Part shown: piece after piece, positions 8,565 to 15,518 of the stretch
Position numbering within the stretch: the first letter of the stretch is position 1
How the letters are laid out: each line of letters begins with the position of its first letter
Source of the DNA: Chitinophagales bacterium
GTDB taxonomy: Bacteria; Bacteroidota; Bacteroidia; Chitinophagales; CAIODY01
Length of the DNA: 64,000 bases
Direction: 5' to 3'
Assembly: GCA_947449695.1 (NCBI GenBank)
Contig: CANFST010000002.1
Coordinates: forward strand, 1 to 64,000
The notes under the pieces: model-generated
The model's database searches: none
Seen by the model: only the letters and a program-made list of their open reading frames with translations
What the model was told of the DNA's origin: nothing
Translations under genes and position numbers: made by a program

Positions 8565-10911
8565 GATGAGAAAGATAGTGTTTTATAGTTTTTTTTTAAT
8601 GATGTGCTATTCATGTAGCATTACTAAGCACTTACAGCCGAATCAATTTTTATTGCAACGCAATGAAATCGAAATTAAATCGCCCTTAAAATTAACTACA
8701 AAAAATATTTCAAAGAAAGAATTACTTGATTTAGCAAAACCAGCTGAAAATAAATTATTGTTTGGCATTTTGAAACCACTAGGCATTCGTATCAAATGGA
8801 AGATGCTCATCTTTAACGCTTTTGCAAATGGCAAACAGACTGGCTTTAAATATTGGATTCAAACAAATTTAGGCGAACCGTACAGTATTTACGATTCTAC
8901 ACTTGCATTAAGGAGTAAAAATGAAATGAAATCTTATCTCATCAACAAAGGATATTATGATGCAACAGTTGATTTACAAGTGAAAAAGAAAAACAAAAAA
9001 GCATCATTAAAATATATCATTCGCCCAAAAACACTTTATGTATTAAATGATATAAACGAAATTGCCTACAATGCTGATATGCAGAGCCTTTTGAATCAAA
9101 ATAGTGCTGTAAGTTTTTTAAAAAAATCGGATGCTTATAGCAGTTTGAATTTCAAAAATGAACGTGAACGAATTGAAATTTTGATGCGTAACAACGGCTA
9201 TTTCGATTTTAGTCAGCAATATGTTTTATGTAAATTAGATTCATCAGCCGGTAAATTGAAAAAGAATTTTTTCGACAATTTATTTTCAGAAAACAAACGC
9301 CCTGTGAACGTTAAATTAATTGTAAAAGATCCTGAAAATGAACAACACAAGAAGTTTACAATCAATAATGTTTTTGTGTTTCCGAATTTCAAAAATGATA
9401 CTTCGAAAAACAAATCAGATGCTGATACTATTGTTTTTAATCAATTCAAATTTGTAGGCAGCAAATTCAAAATCAAATTTTCTGCTTTGGTCGATAATAT
9501 TTATATCGAACCACATCAAACTTTTTCGTTGCTCAATCAACAACAAACTAATGCTCGATTAAATGCATTAGGTATGTTTAGTAATGTTAGCATTCAATAT
9601 ATCGAAACGGGCAATAATCAGCTTGATTGTTATATTTTTCTTACCCCATCAAAGAAAAATGAATTTGGTGCTGAACTTTCAGCCAGCAGCATTACAGAGT
9701 TTTTCGGCTTTGGATTAAATGTTTCGGAAAAGAGTAAAAATTTTTTTCACAATGGTGATTTATTTACTATAAATTTAAAAAGTGCATTAGAGTCGCCTTA
9801 TGAAAATATTGACCATAAGTTTCACACTTTAGATTTAGGTGCACAAACAATTTTTCAGTTTCCTAAATTCATTGTACCATTCAGAACGCATAAAATTTCG
9901 GTGAACGAAAACCCGAAAACAAATATCACAGCATCCTACAATTATTTAGAACGACAAGATTTTTACAAACAAAATCAAACCAACTTTTCGTTTGGGTATG
10001 ATTGGAACGAAACCAAAAGAAAACACCATTATCTTAATCCACTAGTGTTAAGTTTTATTAATTACAATCAAATTACAGATTCGTTTCAACACTTCCTGAG
10101 TTTGAATCCCTTACTGCAAGGCAGCTTTAAGACGCAATTAATACCTGGCATGAATTATTCTTTCACTTATAACACATTAGACCCGAATGCCTATAAAACC
10201 ATAACTTATTTTTTCAAATCAACGTTTGATGTAGCTGGCAACCTATCGATGTTGGTGGCAAAAAATATTTTAAATACACAATCATCACCTGTAGTTTTAT
10301 TTGGCAATGAATTGTCTCAATTTGTCAAAGTTGATTTTGAAAACCGGTTTCATATTGATTTAAGAAGAAATCAAAGTTTTGTATTCCGCTTTCTGACAGG
10401 CGTTGGCAAAGCTTATGGCAATAGTTCGGTTTTGCCTTACATCAAACAGTTTTACATGGGCGGACCAAATGACATGAGAGGATGGCGTGCCAGAACTTTA
10501 GGACCAGGGATTTATCAAGATCCTAACTTAATCAAGAACCCACTATACATCAACGAAACTGGTGACTTGAGATTGGAAGCCAATGCTGAATATCGTTTTA
10601 ATATCTGGTGGTATTTTAAAGGTGCTTTATTTAGTGATATTGGAAATATGTGGTTGATAAAAAAAGATACTGAACGACCAGGTGCTGAATTTAACATGAA
10701 CACTTTTTACAAACAATTCGCTGTAGATGCTGGTGCAGGTTTGCGATTTGATTACAACTATTTTTTATTACGCCTCGATATTGGTTTTCCACTCATTAAT
10801 CCGCAATTATCAAGCGATCAAAAATGGTTGGGCAATGCTATTAATTTATCTTCCTCCACGTGGCGCTCGAATAATCTAAAGTATAATTTAGCCATAGGTT
10901 ATCCGTTTTAA
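8563..10911 (+). CDS. tamL: TamL-type outer-membrane assembly lipoprotein (BamA/TamA superfamily)
   Basis: The 782-residue protein combines a lipobox (CYSC, Cys18) with POTRA-like repeats (about residues 30-370) and an Omp85 barrel. The barrel carries the conserved GGPNDMRGWR, the substrate-interacting RG motif of the family. The lipidated N-terminus is the mark of TamL, the Bacteroidota replacement for TamA, thought to work with TamB in outer-membrane protein or lipid transport. The protein ends in aromatic LAIGYPF. tamB is not adjacent. A bidirectional terminator follows at 10952. Confidence 0.85.
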   Translation: MMRKIVFYSFFLMMCYSCSITKHLQPNQFLLQRNEIEIKSPLKLTTKNISKKELLDLAKPAENKLLFGILKPLGIRIKWKMLIFNAFANGKQTGFKYWIQTNLGEPYSIYDSTLALRSKNEMKSYLINKGYYDATVDLQVKKKNKKASLKYIIRPKTLYVLNDINEIAYNADMQSLLNQNSAVSFLKKSDAYSSLNFKNERERIEILMRNNGYFDFSQQYVLCKLDSSAGKLKKNFFDNLFSENKRPVNVKLIVKDPENEQHKKFTINNVFVFPNFKNDTSKNKSDADTIVFNQFKFVGSKFKIKFSALVDNIYIEPHQTFSLLNQQQTNARLNALGMFSNVSIQYIETGNNQLDCYIFLTPSKKNEFGAELSASSITEFFGFGLNVSEKSKNFFHNGDLFTINLKSALESPYENIDHKFHTLDLGAQTIFQFPKFIVPFRTHKISVNENPKTNITASYNYLERQDFYKQNQTNFSFGYDWNETKRKHHYLNPLVLSFINYNQITDSFQHFLSLNPLLQGSFKTQLIPGMNYSFTYNTLDPNAYKTITYFFKSTFDVAGNLSMLVAKNILNTQSSPVVLFGNELSQFVKVDFENRFHIDLRRNQSFVFRFLTGVGKAYGNSSVLPYIKQFYMGGPNDMRGWRARTLGPGIYQDPNLIKNPLYINETGDLRLEANAEYRFNIWWYFKGALFSDIGNMWLIKKDTERPGAEFNMNTFYKQFAVDAGAGLRFDYNYFLLRLDIGFPLINPQLSSDQKWLGNAINLSSSTWRSNNLKYNLAIGYPF

Positions 10912-10951
10912 AATCATCAGTACTACCCTACTCTATAGGTTATCTATCAAA

Positions 10952-10992
10952 AAATAAATCCATCGCTTTCATTCAAAACGATGGATTTATTT
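10952..10992. terminator. Bidirectional terminator between tamL and the 11.0-12.2 kb gene
   Basis: A perfect 14-bp stem (AAATAAATCCATCG / CGATGGATTTATTT) encloses the 13-base loop CTTTCATTCAAAA, with A/T runs on both sides. It lies between two convergent genes. The same loop and nearly the same stem recur at 12223-12261. Confidence 0.8.
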
Positions 10993-11035
10993 TCAAATAC
11001 AAGGAATTAGTTTTCAGTAAACCTATTCGAAGCAA

Positions 11036-11271
11036 CTAAAAATTAAAATCGGCTGGTTCACCTGCTAATACTCTGCCTCTTAATACCATTTGTTTTGCTT
11101 CTTTATAAAAACCAAAATCGTACTCGGGCGGTGGATAAGCAATGCCAGCTTGTTTTCTGAACAAGTATTCATCATAAACTACTGGCAAGGCTTCAATGGT
11201 TTGTTTGATTGTATAAGCCTTGGCAGCGGCTATTAAAGCCAATCGTACAAATCGGTAGTAAGTGGTATAAT
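11036..11271 (-). pseudogene. Out-of-frame 3' end of the gene at 11233-12171
   Basis: Downstream of the stop at 11233 the other frame continues for about 68-80 residues with protein-like composition (YYRFVRLALIAAAKAY, then YDEYLFRKQAGIAYPPPEY). The frame has no ATG, only a TTG at 11242, and its sequence runs back over the last 10-13 codons of the upstream frame. The likeliest reading is one gene of about 375 residues broken by a one- or two-base indel near 11255-11280, real or a sequencing error. A coupled small gene starting at the TTG is the alternative. Confidence 0.55.
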
Positions 11272-12171
11272 TTCTTTGGCTTCGCTTAATGTTCTTACAG
11301 CTGCTTCTGCTTGTTCATCTTCATAAGTGTTATTTTGGCTATGCATGGTGTTCCATAAATCAAAAGCCATTAATGCTTCTTTATCGCCATCAATTTCGGC
11401 AATAAATTTTCGCATTTTAATTTTATCTAATTCGATATTCAAATAAGGACGTGGGTCGGGTGGAGGGGATGCTGCAATTAAAGCTTCTGTTTTTTGTTGA
11501 TTTTCTATTCGAGTTAAACTAATATAGTATTCCTCTTTTTCGCCTCTAATATCAGGTAATAACAATAAGCCTTTGTTGCCACCATTTCTATTATCGTAAA
11601 ATGTGTACCAATTGGGTATCGTGTCGCCATCATTATCATTGCCTTTAATATGGTTATAATCTTGCCAGCCATAATAATATTCATCTGTATTATCAGTTTT
11701 TAAATACTCTATATACCAATCTAATTCTTGTTGGGTAATAGGGTTTAAAAATGGACAATTCAAAATATGATTTTGCCAATGTTGAAAATCATAAACAGAT
11801 TCGATAGTTGGCAATGTGATTAAATTAGCCCTCCATTTACATTGCAAATCGAACAACTGTTTTTGCAAAATTTCTTTTAAGCAATTATCGGCTTCTGTTT
11901 TATATTTTAAGCCTGCATAGGTTTGAGTAAACTCTATATTTTTTGCACTATACAACCAATTTGCTTTACTGAAAGCATAGGTTTGTATAAAATTTTCGTG
12001 TGATATTGGATTAAATTGTTCTAAGAAATGCTGAAACCGAGGCTCAGTTTTTAGTTCCTTTAAAAAGCGTTGATAGTTTTCGTTTTTGATTCGTTCTCTA
12101 TCTGCTGCTTCTTGCATCATATCTTTGGTCGATTGATAGGGGTCTATTGGTTGTTCTTCTTCGTTTTGCAT
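11233..12171 (-). CDS. Unrecognised protein, probably frameshifted near its 3' end
   Basis: The 312-residue product is not recognised. It has no signal peptide, an acidic helical N-terminus (MQNEEEQPIDPYQ), many Trp and Tyr residues, and an Asp/Asn-rich stretch NDNDGDTIPNWY around residue 180 that resembles a calcium-binding loop. The coding frame stops at 11233 while the reading sense continues in another frame (see 11036-11271), so the C-terminus is probably lost. It is a single-gene cassette lying between two nearly identical terminators. Confidence 0.6.
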   Translation of the reverse strand: MQNEEEQPIDPYQSTKDMMQEAADRERIKNENYQRFLKELKTEPRFQHFLEQFNPISHENFIQTYAFSKANWLYSAKNIEFTQTYAGLKYKTEADNCLKEILQKQLFDLQCKWRANLITLPTIESVYDFQHWQNHILNCPFLNPITQQELDWYIEYLKTDNTDEYYYGWQDYNHIKGNDNDGDTIPNWYTFYDNRNGGNKGLLLLPDIRGEKEEYYISLTRIENQQKTEALIAASPPPDPRPYLNIELDKIKMRKFIAEIDGDKEALMAFDLWNTMHSQNNTYEDEQAEAAVRTLSEAKEIIPLTTDLYDWL

Positions 12172-12222
12172 GGCTAATTTATATTTTGGTTTTACAAATC
12201 TAAATAAGTCATTTTATTCTAC

Positions 12223-12261
12223 AAAAAATCCACCGCTTTCATTCAAAACGATGGATTTTTT
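12223..12261 (-). terminator. Terminator of the FN3-like fragment gene; second copy of the 10952 hairpin
   Basis: The stem AAAAAATCCACCG / CGATGGATTTTTT encloses the loop CTTTCATTCAAAA, identical to the loop at 10952. The single mismatch becomes a G-U pair only when transcribed from the minus strand. That fits termination of the gene ending at 12294. Confidence 0.7.
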
Positions 12262-12293
12262 TCAATTGCAAATTATCCCATTAGTGCATTGTT

Positions 12294-12575
12294 TTAGGTT
12301 ACCACTATGCTCATCGGGTCGCTCCAATCTTGCTGCACATTTTTAACAATTAAAGCAAAACGCACCCATATTTTTTTACCTACAACCAACCCAGCTAAAG
12401 TAGCTTTACATTTTTTAACTACCGATGCTTGAGTCCATACATAAGTAGTTGCTGGTGCCACGGGGTCGGGGCTGGTTTGAAAAATATACAACGCTCCTTT
12501 TGTAGCTTTTACTTTTGCATCTACATTATCAAAGAACACAAATTGATCTTCTCTGATCATTTCATAGATAATCAT
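12294..12575 (-). CDS. Short protein resembling the C-terminal half of an FN3-type domain
   Basis: The 93-residue protein has a run of beta strands, including AGLVVGKKIWVRFALI and QDWSDPMSIVV, that reads like the last strands of a fibronectin type III fold (the family typically shows L-x-PG-x-x-Y-x-x-RV and GxSxWS). There is no signal peptide. Related Bacteroidota proteins tend to be longer, so this may be a shortened copy. It has its own terminator at 12223 and lies upstream of the 12171 gene on the same strand. Confidence 0.5.
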   Translation of the reverse strand: MIIYEMIREDQFVFFDNVDAKVKATKGALYIFQTSPDPVAPATTYVWTQASVVKKCKATLAGLVVGKKIWVRFALIVKNVQQDWSDPMSIVVT

Positions 12576-12649
12576 GTAAATCTTTATTGGGTTTGAAATC
12601 TGATTTACAGCAACTTTACAATTTATGTTTTAAAAATTATTATATAAAA

Positions 12650-14053
12650 TCAATTCTTTTTTTCAAGCAAAACCACACACTCTACATGGGCAGTATGCGG
12701 AAACATATCAACAGGCTGAATTTTTTTAACAGCATATATTTCACTCAGCAATTGTAAATCACGGGCTTGTGTGGTAGGGTTGCAACTTACATATACAATT
12801 CGGGGTACAGCAATGTTGCACAACATTTTTACCACATCAGGATGCATTCCAGCCCTTGGAGGGTCAGTAATAATCACATCAGGCTTACCATTGTTATTGA
12901 TAAACTCATCAGTAAATATTTTTGCCATATCACCCACAAAAAAATCGCAATTATCAATATTGTTTAAGGCAGCATTTTCATGGGCATCATTAATTGCACT
13001 CTGCACATATTCAATACCCACCACTTTTTTGGCAGCATCAGCCAGATAAAGAGCAATACTGCCAGTGCCGGTGTATAAATCAAACACATTTTCATGCCCC
13101 GATAACTGGGCAAACTGCTTTGTAATATCATAAAGCTGCTTGGCTTGATAACTATTGGTTTGGAAAAATGATTGCGGACTTATTTTATATTTAACATGAT
13201 TCAATTGTTCTAAAATAAAGCCTTTTCCACTAAATATTTTGTGCAAACAATCGCCGCTGAAATCATTTTTTTTAGGATTAATGACCGATAAAATAGTAGT
13301 TATTTCAGGCACTTGCTGTTGCAAATGCAAAAGAAGTTTTTCGTTGATTTCATCTTCATAATAAAAACAAACAATTACCATTACTTCGCCCAAAGTAGTA
13401 GTGCGAATGGTAATTTCTCTTAATAAACCTTCATGTTTTAAAACATCATGAAATGATATTTTATTATCGATGGCAAATTGTTTAATGATTTTTCTGATTT
13501 TATTGCTGGGTTCGGCCTGATGATGACAAAAATCAATATCCAACACCCTTTGAAATTGCCCAGCCACATGAAAACCGATAGAATCCTTTTCAACAAAACG
13601 CATTTTATTATAAAAAGACTCATCTAATTCAATGCCTTTGCTGCAAGCAGCAAATTGCAACTTGTTTCGATACAATTCGGTGATAGGAGAAGGTAAAGTA
13701 GGCTCAATAGCAGGCAGATTTTCTAATTTTCCAATATGCAATAAAGCCTCTTCAACAATTTGTTTTTTAAAATTCAATTGAGCAGCATAATCAATATCCT
13801 GCCATTTACATCCGCCACATAATCCAAAGTGATTACAATGTGGTTCACGACGCAAAGAAGAAAGCTGATGCCATTTTATTGCTGAACCTTTAGCAAAATT
13901 TTTTTTTTGTTTATAAATTCTTACATCAACCACATCTCCAGGAACTGCATTATCTACAAATACAACTTTCCCTTCATGTTTTCCTATTGCTTTGTCTTCT
14001 GGTGTAATAGCAGTGATGCTAATATTTTCAATAATTGTATCGTAATTTTTCAT
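12650..14053 (-). CDS. rlmD: 23S rRNA (uracil-5-)-methyltransferase, RlmD/RumA type
   Basis: The 467-residue enzyme carries an N-terminal TRAM domain (residues 1-60), an iron-sulphur cluster region with Cys residues in HCNHFGLCGGC and a fourth Cys in DIDFCHHQ, the SAM site FDLYTGTGSIALYLA, TDPPRAGMHP, and the catalytic YVSCNPTTQARDL. This matches the RlmD family, which makes m5U in 23S rRNA. Bacteroidota often carry one enzyme of this group, and m5U747 or tRNA T54 specificity cannot be excluded. It is a single gene. Confidence 0.88.
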   Translation of the reverse strand: MKNYDTIIENISITAITPEDKAIGKHEGKVVFVDNAVPGDVVDVRIYKQKKNFAKGSAIKWHQLSSLRREPHCNHFGLCGGCKWQDIDYAAQLNFKKQIVEEALLHIGKLENLPAIEPTLPSPITELYRNKLQFAACSKGIELDESFYNKMRFVEKDSIGFHVAGQFQRVLDIDFCHHQAEPSNKIRKIIKQFAIDNKISFHDVLKHEGLLREITIRTTTLGEVMVIVCFYYEDEINEKLLLHLQQQVPEITTILSVINPKKNDFSGDCLHKIFSGKGFILEQLNHVKYKISPQSFFQTNSYQAKQLYDITKQFAQLSGHENVFDLYTGTGSIALYLADAAKKVVGIEYVQSAINDAHENAALNNIDNCDFFVGDMAKIFTDEFINNNGKPDVIITDPPRAGMHPDVVKMLCNIAVPRIVYVSCNPTTQARDLQLLSEIYAVKKIQPVDMFPHTAHVECVVLLEKKN

Positions 14054-14168
14054 TTTTAATGAGATGCTGAAAAGAAACAGATTAGATGAAATGAATTTGT
14101 ATGCAATGATAAATTGAATTTAATAAATTCAATACACTTTTTGCATCTAAGCAGAAATAATTCGTGCT

Positions 14169-14219
14169 AAAATAAAAAAGGGACTTTTGATATTTTTTAT
14201 CAAAAGTCCCTTTCAGCGG
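14169..14219 (-). repeat. 51-bp repeat containing a terminator hairpin, left copy
   Basis: This segment matches 48451-48501 in the same orientation at 45 of 51 positions. All six differences are the six-base loop (TTTTTT here, AAAATC there). It contains a perfect 15-bp stem (14177-14191 with 14199-14213) followed on the minus strand by a T-run, so it is a minus-strand terminator. The right copy terminates tRNA-Ser. It may be a reused terminator or one end of an integrated element. Confidence 0.7.
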
Positions 14220-14367
14220 GCTCAAAGTTCAATATTTCGAACCAATTTTTAAAGGATTTGGAGGATATAGTTTCTTTTATGAAACGATTTAAATCTTTAT
14301 AAATGTGCAAATTTAAACTGTTAGAATAAATTTTTTTGCCTGCTTCTTTTAATGCTTTTAGATACAC
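14200..14367 (-). CDS. Short unrecognised ORF ending inside the hairpin, possibly a gene remnant
   Basis: A 55-codon frame starts at GTG 14367 and stops with TGA at 14202-14200, inside the terminator stem. Its composition is protein-like and helical (YLKALKEAGKKIYS, then FKNWFEILNFEPAERDF). A TAG lies four codons upstream of the GTG. No ATG or signal peptide is seen and I do not recognise a family. It may be the 3' remnant of a longer mobile-element gene. The gap 14054-14683 otherwise holds only hairpins. Confidence 0.35.
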   Translation of the reverse strand: MYLKALKEAGKKIYSNSLNLHIYKDLNRFIKETISSKSFKNWFEILNFEPAERDF

Positions 14368-14457
14368 ATAATGATTAAACTAAAGGTTTGTTTTTAACTT
14401 GTTGTAATTAATAAGGAAAACTTTGAAAAAGTGAAATCTATGTTTGGTTGAAAACAT

Positions 14458-14487
14458 AAAGGACAATGAGTTAACTCACTGTCCTTT
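14458..14487. repeat. 30-bp near-perfect palindrome
   Basis: AAAGGACAATGAGTT is followed immediately by AACTCACTGTCCTTT, giving 14 of 15 complementary pairs with no loop beyond the hairpin turn. There is no strong T-run on either side. It could be a terminator for an unseen transcript in 14488-14610 or a dimeric protein-binding site. Confidence 0.5.
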
Positions 14488-14610
14488 GAACAACAAAGCA
14501 ATTTTCAGTTTTTTATGAATTACAATAACTAACTAAAAACTAGTTACAAAAAAAGCTATTAAAAGAGTGTGGGTCTTTATTTTATAGGAGTTTCCTGTGA
14601 TTTCAAAGGT

Positions 14611-14643
14611 AAAAAAAGAGGGGAAAACTAATTTCCCCCTCTT
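14611..14643 (-). terminator. Terminator of the LytTR-linked receptor operon
   Basis: The stem AAGAGGGG (14616-14623) / CCCCTCTT (14636-14643) is followed on the minus strand by seven T residues. It lies 40 bases after the stop of the DUF4249 gene at 14684 and closes the operon that starts near 21.1 kb. Confidence 0.8.
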
Positions 14644-14683
14644 GACCTAAACCCTATCGAACATGAAAAGAAAAAGCTTTTGA

Positions 14684-15511
14684 TTATTCTTTCTTCACTA
14701 ATAACTCAATGTTATCGGCTTGATTTAAGCCTGCGAAAATTCCTAACCCATTTTTAATATTGGTTTGTGGTGAGGCAAGATTTTGACTGTTAGTTCCTGT
14801 TGTTTTATACAATGCAGCATAATCGCCTGTTACTTTATAAAGAATAACATCATGCCAACCTAAGTATTCAAAATCTTGCATTCGCAATTCTTGTTCGGCA
14901 CCTTGTGTTGGTTCTTTTCGGAATATTGGTAGTTTGTTTCCACTACCGTTTGAAATAGTAGTAGCGGTGCTTTGTGCTTTTACAGCTACTAAAAAGAAAC
15001 TTTTATCGGGGTTATCCCAAGTTAGTTTAATGGGGTCGGGAAATGTTGGCATAGTACCAGAAGAGGGAGGTACACTTGAAAAATCAGGCACTGATAATGT
15101 ATCGGTAGAAGCCTTGAAATTAGTAGGCTTTGTAGGAATTACTGTAGTTGCAGAAATCGTAAAACCATTATAGTCAAACTGCAATTTGTAAGTGTCGGAA
15201 GCCATGACTAACATACTTGTATCAGCATAAATTGCACTGCCTTTGTAAAAAAGTTTTGTCATTACATTGTTGTGAATGATGTACACATTTAGGTTAGGTA
15301 AGTATTCTGCTGAATCATCAGACGTGTAAGGAATTTCTTTGGTTATTTTTATTTCGATGTGTTTGTCAGCTTGCAGATAGCCCTCAACCACTGCATGATT
15401 GCCCGTGAGTGTATCTGTTGCAGTTTCTTTTTTGCATTGTTGAAAAAAAATAGAACCAAAGAGTAAGAACAGATAAAGCTTGTTTAGATGTCGAATGAAA
15501 AATGTTGTCAT
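14684..15511 (-). CDS. DUF4249 lipoprotein, partner of the STN-TonB receptor
   Basis: The 275-residue protein has a lipoprotein signal (FFQQC), the DUF4249 opening GNHAVVEGYLQADKH, and the family ending SPQTNIKNGLGIFAGLNQ. It follows the TonB receptor gene by seven bases, so the pair mirrors the 4548/6918 pair elsewhere in the window. A surface role as partner of the receptor is inferred. It is the last gene before the terminator at 14611. Confidence 0.82.
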   Translation of the reverse strand: MTTFFIRHLNKLYLFLLFGSIFFQQCKKETATDTLTGNHAVVEGYLQADKHIEIKITKEIPYTSDDSAEYLPNLNVYIIHNNVMTKLFYKGSAIYADTSMLVMASDTYKLQFDYNGFTISATTVIPTKPTNFKASTDTLSVPDFSSVPPSSGTMPTFPDPIKLTWDNPDKSFFLVAVKAQSTATTISNGSGNKLPIFRKEPTQGAEQELRMQDFEYLGWHDVILYKVTGDYAALYKTTGTNSQNLASPQTNIKNGLGIFAGLNQADNIELLVKKE

Positions 15512-15518
15512 GAAATAA

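Noticed and set aside
14220-14300. Possible tRNA remnant next to the left 51-bp repeat
   Set aside because: GGTTCGAA on the minus strand hints at a T-arm, but no acceptor, anticodon or D-arm can be paired.
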